This document shows positions 1 to 5,583 of a stretch of 6,580 nt of DNA, piece after piece. Within the stretch, counting starts at the first letter, position 1; each line of letters starts with the position of its first letter. The position numbers and the translations under genes are program-made. The notes below the pieces were generated by a model. It did not search any database. It was not told where the DNA came from and saw only the letters and a list, made by a program, of their open reading frames with translations. The stretch is from an uncultured Oscillospiraceae bacterium (GTDB lineage Bacteria; Bacillota; Clostridia; Oscillospirales; Ruminococcaceae): NCBI GenBank assembly GCA_934408835.1, contig CAKRVU010000076.1:1-6580 (forward strand). The letters run 5' to 3'.

Positions 1-351
1 CTTCAGCGGTGAGATTGCCTGCAACACTTCTTTTTCTGAAAGGTGCGCGGGCAGCGGCAACTGAACTAAAATACCGTTGCAAGAAGGGTCCGCGTTTTGC
101 TTGGAGATCTCCTCGAGCAATTCCTCCTGGGTCACATTCTGTGGCATCCGAATGGTATTGGAGTGAATTCCAACTTCTTCGCAAGCACGCTGCTTGTTTC
201 GGACGTAAATCTGAGACGCAGGATCGTCCCCCACCAAAATTACCGAAAGAGAAACCGAAATTCCTCCTTTTTTGCATGTTGCAACCTCTTGCTTTAATTC
301 CGTTCGACAGCGTTTTGCCACAGTTTTTCCATCAATCAGAATGGCTGACAT
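1..351 (-). CDS. folD: FolD, bifunctional methylenetetrahydrofolate dehydrogenase/cyclohydrolase (N-terminal part; cut by window edge)
   Basis: FolD is a cytosolic enzyme that interconverts 5,10-methylene-, 5,10-methenyl- and 10-formyl-tetrahydrofolate using NADP(H), supplying one-carbon units for purine, thymidylate and formyl-Met synthesis. The visible 117 residues begin MSAILIDGKTVAK and contain the family signature DDPASQIYVRNKQRACEEVG at about residues 42-61. Lys53 in YVRNK matches the catalytic Lys56 of E. coli FolD, and Tyr49 matches Tyr52. GILVQLPLP follows at 93-101. The last visible residues, SPLK, lead into the expected P-x-K-D-V-D-G motif just outside the window. Full-length family members have about 280-300 residues, so roughly 60% is missing. 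The ATG at 349-351 is chosen because AAGGGGG lies 8 nt upstream. The gene starts inside the end of lgt with a 20-bp overlap, so it is probably translated from the same mRNA. The identity is near certain. Confidence 0.95.
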   Translation of the reverse strand, partial: MSAILIDGKTVAKRCRTELKQEVATCKKGGISVSLSVILVGDDPASQIYVRNKQRACEEVGIHSNTIRMPQNVTQEELLEEISKQNADPSCNGILVQLPLPAHLSEKEVLQAISPLK

Positions 352-1240
352 TCTGTTTTCCCCCTTCTCGTTTTCGTTTCTCTTTTTCTGTCAATACCTT
401 TTGCCAATCCGCCGTTTGCACAAACAAATAATCGCGATTGGAGTGCTTTTTCATCCAATAACAGCGCATGAACAAAAACACTGCTAAAGAGGAAACAAAC
501 AAAATAGCGGCAAGCAATTGTGAAACTCGAATCACACCCGGCAACAGCCAAAGGCTGTCAGCACGAATCCCTTCTACAAAAAAGCGCTCAAATCCATACC
601 AGGCAAGATACAGCAAAAACACCTCTCCGTCAAACTTTCGCCGTTTGGCATAAATGGAAAGTAGTAAAAAGCCCAATAAACACCAAAGGGATTCATACAA
701 AAATGTAGGATGTACCGGGGCGATGCTGTCTGGAATTTTATTTCCGATCATTCCCCACGGGAGATCGGTATGTCCCCCAAACGCCTCCACGTTTACAAAG
801 TTGCCCCAGCGCCCTATTCCTTGCCCGATCAAAAAACCGATTCCGGCAAGATCCAGCATTGGCAGAAGCGGAACCTTTCGGATACGGCACGCAATTCCTC
901 CGACCAGAACTGCGCCGATAATACCTCCATAAATCGCAAGCCCGCCTGTACGCAGATCAAAAATAGACCAAATATCATTGCGAAACAAATCCCAAGAAAA
1001 GATAACATAGTACAACCTGGCGCCCACAACGCCACCAATCAAACCAAATAAAACAACATCAGTCATCCGCTCGCTTTCGATTCCAAAACGCTCTGCGCGC
1101 CGAAACCCGTACACCATAGCCAACGCCATGCCAACTGCAATGATAATGCCATACCAATAAATTGGAAATCCAAAAACCGAGATATAAGGATAAAATTCAA
1201 TTCGATCAATCCCAAGTCCCGGAAACCCAACCCAATTCAT
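332..1240 (-). CDS. lgt: Lgt, phosphatidylglycerol--prolipoprotein diacylglyceryl transferase
   Basis: Lgt is an integral membrane enzyme that moves diacylglycerol from phosphatidylglycerol to the lipobox cysteine of prolipoproteins, the first step of lipoprotein maturation. The 302 residues show about seven hydrophobic segments (roughly 20-45, 59-81, 99-119, 124-141, 181-198, 205-221, 236-260). The signature GRWGNFVNVEAFG spans 143-155; Arg144, Asn147, Glu152 and Gly155 match the important E. coli residues R143, N146, E151 and G154. WYG at 29-31 carries the Tyr equivalent to E. coli Y26. HPTFLYES at 177-184 and EGIRADSL at 223-230 are also family motifs, the latter holding the probable counterpart of R239. 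The GG-x-x-x-[HY]-GG loop reads GGLAIYGG (99-106), with Tyr104 where E. coli has His103. After the last membrane segment comes a charged tail of about 40 residues. The start is ATG with a perfect AGGAGG 6 nt upstream, 10 nt after the ymfH stop. The identity is secure. Confidence 0.97.
   Translation of the reverse strand: MNWVGFPGLGIDRIEFYPYISVFGFPIYWYGIIIAVGMALAMVYGFRRAERFGIESERMTDVVLFGLIGGVVGARLYYVIFSWDLFRNDIWSIFDLRTGGLAIYGGIIGAVLVGGIACRIRKVPLLPMLDLAGIGFLIGQGIGRWGNFVNVEAFGGHTDLPWGMIGNKIPDSIAPVHPTFLYESLWCLLGFLLLSIYAKRRKFDGEVFLLYLAWYGFERFFVEGIRADSLWLLPGVIRVSQLLAAILFVSSLAVFLFMRCYWMKKHSNRDYLFVQTADWQKVLTEKEKRKREGGKQNVSHSD
360..366 (-). promoter_or_regulatory. Shine-Dalgarno of folD, inside lgt
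   Basis: AAGGGGG ends 8 nt before the folD ATG and supports that start. It lies inside the lgt reading frame, in the codons of the Glu-Gly-Gly stretch of the Lgt tail, so part of the Lgt C-terminus is fixed by the ribosome binding site of the next gene. Confidence 0.8.
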
Positions 1241-1246
1241 CCGATT

Positions 1247-1252
1247 CCTCCT
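1247..1252 (-). promoter_or_regulatory. Shine-Dalgarno of lgt, overlapping the ymfH stop codon
   Basis: AGGAGG lies 6 nt before the lgt ATG. The ymfH stop codon TAG (1251-1253) shares its AG with this site (TAGGAGG), so ribosomes ending ymfH stop on the lgt initiation region. This suggests translational coupling. Confidence 0.85.
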
Positions 1253-2540
1253 ATTCTTCCGATTCCGCAGTCGGAGAAATCACCGATAGGGTAACTCTCT
1301 CGGGATGGAAGCTCTCCAGCCGGGCAGTTAATCCTTCCAAAGTAAGCTTTTGAGCCATTTCCAGAGGCGCGTAAACTGAAATGTTGGAAAGTCCGGCGCT
1401 CAAAAGGCTGTTCGCCACATCATCCACCGTACCAAAACTGCGCAGTATCCTTCCGTATAACGCTTTTTTCACCAATGCGACCTGTTCTTTGGAAAGCCCC
1501 TGTTGTTTCAAGCGGGCAATTTCCTGCTGTAATCGGGAAAGCACCTCGTCCGGGTCATTCGACTCCCCTTCAAATAATACGGAAAAGTAACCGCGCCCCG
1601 CAAACACCTCGGTGCCGATTTCGCCGCCGCTGACCAGTCCGGTCTCATAAAAACTGCGATACAGCTCGGTACCTTCGCCGCAAATCAACTCGCACAAAGC
1701 CGCGCACTCAGTTTCCGCCATCAGCCGCTCCAATCCATCCTGTGGCTGCATCTTATAACCGATACAAAATTGCGGCATCGACACAGGCAGAAACCCTTCC
1801 ACTCTGTTTTGAACAACCTCCAGCGGCTCGCATACCTGCTCTCTCTGGATGGTAATCGGTTCCTCATAGGACAGCAGTTCGGTCACCGTCCGCCTTACAA
1901 CCTCCGAATCAAAGCCACCCGCAACCGCCAAAACCATATTATTCAGATTATAAAAAGATTGATAACACCGGTAGAGCAATTCCTTGTTGATCTGCCCAAT
2001 ACTCTCCACCGTACCGGCAACATCAATTTTTACCGGATGTTCCCGATAAAGACCCTTCAGGCACTGAAACAACACCTGCCAGCCTGGATTATCATCGTAC
2101 ATTTTGATTTCCTGCCCGATAATCCCCTGTTCCTTCGCAACCGTTTCATCCGTAAAATAAGGAGATCGCACAAAACTCAGTAAAATCCGAAGCGATTCCT
2201 CAAAATGATCGGTACAAGAAAAAAAGTAAGCCGTCCGCTCAAAGGAAGTATAGGCATTGGCCGAGGCGCCTGTCTGTGCAAACAAAGAAAAAGCGTCCCC
2301 ATCCTCATTTTCAAACAGTTTATGCTCTAAATAATGAGCAATTCCATCCGGCACAGTCTGGTAACTATCATCCAGACTACTTTGAAACGTACGGTCAATC
2401 GAACCGTAACGGGTGCCGAACATGGCGCAGCTGCTGGCATACCCCGGCATGGGATATAGTAAAATCGTCAAACCGGTCTCATGCTTCCAGACAGTATACT
2501 CCTCACCTAATAGATCGCATTTGATTGTTTGCTCGTTCAC
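1251..2540 (-). CDS. ymfH: M16 family zinc metallopeptidase, YmfH-type (catalytic subunit)
   Basis: This is a 429-residue M16B peptidase with the usual two-lobe length. The inverted zinc motif HxxEH appears as H69-Y-L-E-H73, followed by KLFENEDGDAF. Glu72 is the expected catalytic base. Glu137 and Glu144 in KEQGIIGQE, 7 residues apart, match the distal acidic residues of pitrilysin (E162 and the zinc ligand E169), so a complete zinc site is present. The C-terminal lobe reads LYRSFYETGLVSGG (293-306), where single-chain M16 enzymes carry an Arg/Tyr substrate-binding pair in a REK-x-GL-x-Y motif; here the pair appears lost. This fits a partner-dependent enzyme. There is no signal peptide or membrane segment, so it is probably cytosolic. 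The start codon is GTG at 2538-2540, overlapping the TGA of the preceding gene as GTGA, with GGAGG 7 nt upstream. B. subtilis YmfF/YmfH-type proteins are annotated as associated with 5-aminopentanol modification of EF-P; the substrate is unknown here. The family is secure and the exact role is not. Confidence 0.9.
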   Translation of the reverse strand: MNEQTIKCDLLGEEYTVWKHETGLTILLYPMPGYASSCAMFGTRYGSIDRTFQSSLDDSYQTVPDGIAHYLEHKLFENEDGDAFSLFAQTGASANAYTSFERTAYFFSCTDHFEESLRILLSFVRSPYFTDETVAKEQGIIGQEIKMYDDNPGWQVLFQCLKGLYREHPVKIDVAGTVESIGQINKELLYRCYQSFYNLNNMVLAVAGGFDSEVVRRTVTELLSYEEPITIQREQVCEPLEVVQNRVEGFLPVSMPQFCIGYKMQPQDGLERLMAETECAALCELICGEGTELYRSFYETGLVSGGEIGTEVFAGRGYFSVLFEGESNDPDEVLSRLQQEIARLKQQGLSKEQVALVKKALYGRILRSFGTVDDVANSLLSAGLSNISVYAPLEMAQKLTLEGLTARLESFHPERVTLSVISPTAESEE

Positions 2541-3811
2541 TTCGTTTCCTCCCCCGTCAAAAGATAAACTGCATCAAGCGCCGTCGCCCGCGCAGCCTCC
2601 ACAACCTCATCCTTGCCGATTTCGGATAGCATCGCAAGAACCTCCTCCGGCGACCGCATGAGTTCCGCAGCAATTCGCGTCAGGTACCAGGTTTCCAACG
2701 CACCGGCAGAGTCTCCAATCGTTGTAAACCCGTTGCGCATAGCAAGAATGGTGTTTTGTAACCGTTCTTCCTCAAAATGACCCTGACGGATTTCTTCAAG
2801 CTGTTTTAAAATTTCAACCTCAGCCTTCTGCGCGTTTTCCTGTTCTACTCCCGAATCAACAACCAAGATTCCTTTCATCTGATCGTAACGCGCCGCGCAA
2901 TAATAACAAAGGCTTAGTTTTTCCCGAACATTCAAAAACAAATTGGAAATTGCGGTGCCGCCATATAAAAAGCTCATCAACAGCGCAGCCAGTTTTTCCC
3001 GTTCTGAATCGGCGTCCACCGAAAAGCCTAAAACCAGCTTTGCCTGAGATACCTCGAAATGATCTGTCTCGCGCCGCAAGGTATGACGCGGCGACAACGG
3101 CTCCGTTTTCACCGATACAAGATCGCCTCTTTGAATTCCCTTCAAATTGTTTTGGATTACTTCCCTAGCGCAAGAGGGATCGCCGCTTCCCAAAAACAAA
3201 ATATGCGTTTGCGCCTGTTTCAAAATCTGAAAATACGCCTGTGTGACCTGTTTGGCGGTAAGCCGTTTTATCGTTTCAACAGAGCCGTATTTATTGCAGC
3301 CGTACCCCTTGCCGTCGCACAGGATTTCCGCCGTCCGCGCAACAGCAAACGCCCTTTTATCATTCAATTCGCTCGCCAAAAGCTCAAGCATGCTCTGCTT
3401 CTCCACCGCAAGATCTTCCTCCGAAAAGAGACCGTCCTCCAAAACCGGGCGCAGCAACATTCCCATTAACAATTCGGCAGTCTGCACAGTCAGGTCCTCT
3501 CCCTCCATCGCAAAGCGGTCATCCAGGCAAGAAACAGCCAAAGTAATCACCTGAGCGTCCCCTGCCTTGCGGACGTCGCCACCCAAATAAGCGCCATACA
3601 AACTTTGCAGCTTGCGATTTAGCGCAATCATATCTGGATAATCCTGCGTGCGTTTTCGGAGCAGCGCCGGAATGACAGCATTCTGAGCGGCTGTCTGCGC
3701 CTGAAGCGGTGTGAACAGATGTATGGAAATACGGTTAGTTTTAAAACGCTGATCGGTCAGAGAGTGAAAATAGATACCATCAGCCAATTGTTCGGTCTTT
3801 AAAGGATTCAC
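2537..3811 (-). CDS. ymfF: M16 peptidase-like protein without zinc motif, YmfF-type (non-catalytic partner)
   Basis: This 424-residue protein has the M16B two-lobe length and fold signatures but no HxxEH. The corresponding stretch reads VIPALLRKRTQDYPD (about residues 46-60), typical of YmfF-type inactive subunits; LQSLYGAYLGG (69-79) and GYGCNKYGSVETI (169-181) are also family-like. The C-terminal lobe keeps VREKLSLCYY, with Arg296 and Tyr303 matching the Arg/Tyr substrate-binding pair of M16 enzymes. The protein therefore probably forms a heterodimer with YmfH, contributing substrate binding while YmfH contributes zinc catalysis. I chose the GTG at 3809-3811 because AAGGG lies just upstream. 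An in-frame GTG at 3854-3856 would add 15 residues, but it has no ribosome binding site and falls between the -35 and -10 boxes of the probable promoter. The gene is first in the ymfF-ymfH-lgt-folD unit and its TGA overlaps the next start. The family assignment is firm; peptidase activity of this subunit is unlikely. Confidence 0.88.
   Translation of the reverse strand: MNPLKTEQLADGIYFHSLTDQRFKTNRISIHLFTPLQAQTAAQNAVIPALLRKRTQDYPDMIALNRKLQSLYGAYLGGDVRKAGDAQVITLAVSCLDDRFAMEGEDLTVQTAELLMGMLLRPVLEDGLFSEEDLAVEKQSMLELLASELNDKRAFAVARTAEILCDGKGYGCNKYGSVETIKRLTAKQVTQAYFQILKQAQTHILFLGSGDPSCAREVIQNNLKGIQRGDLVSVKTEPLSPRHTLRRETDHFEVSQAKLVLGFSVDADSEREKLAALLMSFLYGGTAISNLFLNVREKLSLCYYCAARYDQMKGILVVDSGVEQENAQKAEVEILKQLEEIRQGHFEEERLQNTILAMRNGFTTIGDSAGALETWYLTRIAAELMRSPEEVLAMLSEIGKDEVVEAARATALDAVYLLTGEETK
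2548..2552 (-). promoter_or_regulatory. Shine-Dalgarno of ymfH
   Basis: GGAGG, within a GGGGGAGG run, lies 7 nt before the GTG start of ymfH and inside the last codons of ymfF. Together with the GTGA start/stop overlap it supports the GTG start and translational coupling of the two M16 subunits. Confidence 0.75.
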
Positions 3812-3816
3812 AAAAG

Positions 3817-3821
3817 CCCTT
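3817..3821 (-). promoter_or_regulatory. Shine-Dalgarno of ymfF
   Basis: AAGGG, within GAAAGAAGGG, ends 5 nt before the GTG at 3811. It decides between this start and the upstream in-frame GTG at 3856, which is preceded only by AT-rich sequence. Confidence 0.65.
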
Positions 3822-3834
3822 CTTTCCCCAATGA

Positions 3835-3864
3835 ATTCTATTCCTAATATTACCACAATTTCAA
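3835..3864 (-). promoter_or_regulatory. Probable sigma-A promoter of the ymfF-ymfH-lgt-folD unit
   Basis: Reading the minus strand, TTGAAA (3864-3859) is separated by 18 nt from TAGAAT (3840-3835). Each hexamer has one mismatch to the consensus TTGACA/TATAAT. The position fits: it follows the terminator of the previous unit, and a transcript starting about 7 nt below the -10 box would carry a very short leader holding little more than the ribosome binding site of ymfF. The 18-nt spacer is one base over the optimum. An alternative weaker -10 (TGTGATAAT) lies slightly upstream. The call is inferred from sequence only. Confidence 0.6.
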
Positions 3865-3881
3865 AAATTAATTATCACAAT
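3849..3881 (-). repeat. Two 11-bp near-identical direct repeats, 22 bp apart, across the promoter
   Basis: On the minus strand ATTGTGATAAT (3881-3871) and ATTGTGGTAAT (3859-3849) match at 10 of 11 bases and start exactly 22 bp apart, about two helical turns. The first copy lies upstream of the -35 box and the second lies in the spacer between -35 and -10. This arrangement would suit a regulator binding one face of DNA. The regulator is not known, and chance similarity in AT-rich DNA is possible. Confidence 0.4.
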
Positions 3882-3886
3882 ATTGT
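3877..3886. repeat. 10-bp perfect palindrome in the gpsA-ymfF intergenic region
   Basis: ACAATATTGT reads the same on both strands. It sits between the T-tract of the gpsA terminator and the -35 box of the next unit and overlaps the upstream 11-bp repeat. It could be part of a protein-binding site; it has no loop, so it is not a good RNA hairpin. Confidence 0.35.
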
Positions 3887-3915
3887 AAAAGAAAAAGAGC
3901 GGAATGAATCCGCTC
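3887..3915 (-). terminator. Intrinsic terminator after gpsA
   Basis: On the minus strand GAGCGGA pairs perfectly with TCCGCTC across a 5-nt loop TTCAT, followed at once by TTTTTCTTTT. The 7-bp stem starts 4 nt after the gpsA stop codon. It is a classic Rho-independent terminator and marks the end of the der-plsY-gpsA unit. Confidence 0.88.
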
Positions 3916-3919
3916 CTCA

Positions 3920-4930
3920 TCATCCAAACCAGATTTCTTCGCTTTCATGACGTACAGGACGTCCCATTAAGCGAGCCGGACTCAGGCGGATATCGGCGCC
4001 GCAAAAGAGCACCTGATACAACTGCTCGGTAATCGGCATGGAGACTCCATATTGCTCCGCCAATTCCATTGCCGCCTTCGTTGCCGGGTACCCTTCTACC
4101 GTCATTCCAACATCCGCAATAGCCTGTTCAGGAGTTTTTCCCTGACCGATTAAAATTCCGGCACGCCGATTGCGACTGTGCATGCTGGTGCATGTTACAA
4201 TCAAGTCGCCTATCCCCGAAAGACCGGCAAAGGTTTCGCTTTTTGCTCCTGCCGCGACCCCCAAACGTCCGACCTCGGTAATTCCGCGCGTCATCAGTGC
4301 CGCCTTTGTGTTATCACCCAGCGATAATCCATCGCAAATGCCGGCTGCAAGCGCAATGATATTTTTCAAAGCGCCCCCGTATTCTACGCCGATCACATCC
4401 GCGTTGACATAAATCCGCAGATTTAACTTGTTAAACAACTCCTGCACCTTCTCCGCCGCAGCAATATCCTTGGAAGCGGCAACGATGGTAGTAGGAATCC
4501 CTCTGGCAATCTCCTCTGCATGGGATGGTCCTGACAGCGCGACAACCGAGTGCCCCGGAATTTCTTCTTCAATCACCTGGGAAAGCCTCTTATGCGTTTG
4601 CTGCTCAAACCCTTTTGCAACATTGGCAATGATAGCGTCCTTCTTCAACCATTTGGCAAATCGTTTTGCCACCGGGCGCACCCAAACAGAAGAAACAGCA
4701 AACAGTACGATATCGCATTCTGAAAACTGATCCTCCCGGTCAGTAATTGTCAATTTAGATACCGGCACTTCGATTCCGGGAAGAAGACGCCGATTCTCTC
4801 CATACTCCATGATTTCAGCAAGCTCTGACTCCACGGCAGACCACAAGGTCACCGTATGCCCCATCGCTTCTGTTAAAACAGCTAATGCCGTGCCGAAACC
4901 GCCTGCTCCTAACACACCGATCTTTGCCAT
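3920..4930 (-). CDS. gpsA: GpsA, NAD(P)+-dependent glycerol-3-phosphate dehydrogenase
   Basis: GpsA is a cytosolic enzyme that reduces dihydroxyacetone phosphate to sn-glycerol 3-phosphate, the backbone of phospholipids. The 336 residues match the family length. The N-terminal Rossmann motif GAGGFGTA is at 8-15, NVAKGFE at 103-109, SGPSHAEE at 133-140, GGALKNIIA with Lys189 (the probable catalytic lysine) at 185-193, GDNTKAALMTRG at 205-216, and GLSGIGDLIVTC followed by RNRRAG at 236-258. The start is taken as ATG at 4928-4930 because GAGG lies 7 nt upstream; a GTG one codon earlier (4933) would leave only 4 nt to that site. The gene follows plsY by 9 nt, and the plsY TGA forms part of its ribosome binding site (TGAGG). 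GpsA makes the substrate that PlsY acylates. It ends with W-F-G just before an intrinsic terminator. The identity is secure. Confidence 0.97.
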   Translation of the reverse strand: MAKIGVLGAGGFGTALAVLTEAMGHTVTLWSAVESELAEIMEYGENRRLLPGIEVPVSKLTITDREDQFSECDIVLFAVSSVWVRPVAKRFAKWLKKDAIIANVAKGFEQQTHKRLSQVIEEEIPGHSVVALSGPSHAEEIARGIPTTIVAASKDIAAAEKVQELFNKLNLRIYVNADVIGVEYGGALKNIIALAAGICDGLSLGDNTKAALMTRGITEVGRLGVAAGAKSETFAGLSGIGDLIVTCTSMHSRNRRAGILIGQGKTPEQAIADVGMTVEGYPATKAAMELAEQYGVSMPITEQLYQVLFCGADIRLSPARLMGRPVRHESEEIWFG

Positions 4931-4937
4931 CACTTTT

Positions 4938-4941
4938 CCTC
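4938..4941 (-). promoter_or_regulatory. Shine-Dalgarno of gpsA, overlapping the plsY stop codon
   Basis: GAGG lies 7 nt before the ATG at 4930 and favours it over the GTG at 4933. It overlaps the plsY stop codon TGA (4942-4940), suggesting coupled translation of plsY and gpsA. Confidence 0.75.
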
Positions 4942-5578
4942 ACTTTCCAATCCGCGGTTCCTCACCTGAACGCAGTCTCCGAATGTTCTCGCGATGCATG
5001 TAAAGCACCAAAGCCATAAAACAACAGGCTGTCACCACCGGGATAGCGATATCCCAAAATTCCGCGCCCGCCAAAAGTTTCCGAAACAGCGTGGCAATCG
5101 GATAAGCAATGGTAGCCGCAATGGAGCCCAGTGATACAATGCGAGTACAAACAAAAAACAATAGGAATACCAGCAAAATAATAAGAAACACAATTGGATC
5201 GATCATCAAAATAATGCCGGCAGACACCAAAATTCCCTTACCGCCCTTGAAGCCGTAATAAATCGGAAACACGTGCCCCAACAAGGCGCACAAGCCGACC
5301 AGCTCATCTCCAAACGGGAAGTCAGGAGTCCCTCCAAGATAGCAAATGAGTAAGCGACCGACTAGAATTGCAAGCATTCCCTTCGAAAAGTCGCCAATCA
5401 AGGTAATCACTGCGGGCCATTTCCCAAAGGTGCGCAAAATATTGGTCATCCCCGCATTGCCGCTACCAAATTTCCGGATATCCTTACGATAGCCTACAAA
5501 AGAGACAATCAATGCAAAATTAAGGCTCCCCAACAAATAACCTGCAACACATGCAATGAAAACGGATAATATCAGCAT
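4940..5578 (-). CDS. plsY: PlsY, acyl-phosphate:glycerol-3-phosphate acyltransferase
   Basis: PlsY is an inner-membrane enzyme that transfers the acyl group from acyl-phosphate (made by PlsX) to glycerol 3-phosphate, giving lysophosphatidic acid, the first membrane-bound step of phospholipid synthesis in most Gram-positives. The 212 residues fit the family (about 200). Hydrophobic segments cover most of the chain. The three conserved cytoplasmic motifs are present: SGNAGMTNILR (39-49), GHVFPIYYGFKGGKG (101-115) and HRENIRRLRSGEE (195-207). GYLLGSLNFA near the N-terminus is also typical. The ATG at 5576-5578 is 5 nt after the der stop. Its ribosome binding site is less clear than for other genes here: AAAGGAAG lies at a long spacing, and AAAAGGG directly touches the ATG, so coupling to der translation is likely. 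The next gene, gpsA, supplies its acceptor substrate. The identity is secure. Confidence 0.96.
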   Translation of the reverse strand: MLILSVFIACVAGYLLGSLNFALIVSFVGYRKDIRKFGSGNAGMTNILRTFGKWPAVITLIGDFSKGMLAILVGRLLICYLGGTPDFPFGDELVGLCALLGHVFPIYYGFKGGKGILVSAGIILMIDPIVFLIILLVFLLFFVCTRIVSLGSIAATIAYPIATLFRKLLAGAEFWDIAIPVVTACCFMALVLYMHRENIRRLRSGEEPRIGK

Positions 5579-5583
5579 CCCTT

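Noticed and set aside
9..431. Plus-strand open frame of 140 codons
   Set aside because: It lies antisense to folD and the end of lgt, whose protein motifs are unmistakable; its translation has no recognisable domain and no good ribosome binding site.
1770..2183. Plus-strand open frame of 137 codons
   Set aside because: It lies antisense inside ymfH; composition is that of a shadow frame (rich in Arg, His, Gln) and no family is recognised.
3059..3469. Plus-strand open frame of 136 codons
   Set aside because: It lies antisense inside ymfF, which has strong M16 family motifs across the same bases.
2537..3811. ymfF as a decaying pseudogene because HxxEH is missing
   Set aside because: The frame is intact at full length with a good ribosome binding site, and loss of the zinc motif is the normal state of this subunit family.
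1251..3811. Bacteriocin maturation locus (AlbE/AlbF-like M16 pair)
   Set aside because: No precursor peptide, radical SAM enzyme or transporter gene is present; the neighbours are housekeeping genes.
3859..3886. Rex-like redox operator (TTGTGA half-site) upstream of ymfF
   Set aside because: Only one half-site is present; the second half that would make the inverted repeat (TCACAA at the right spacing) is missing.
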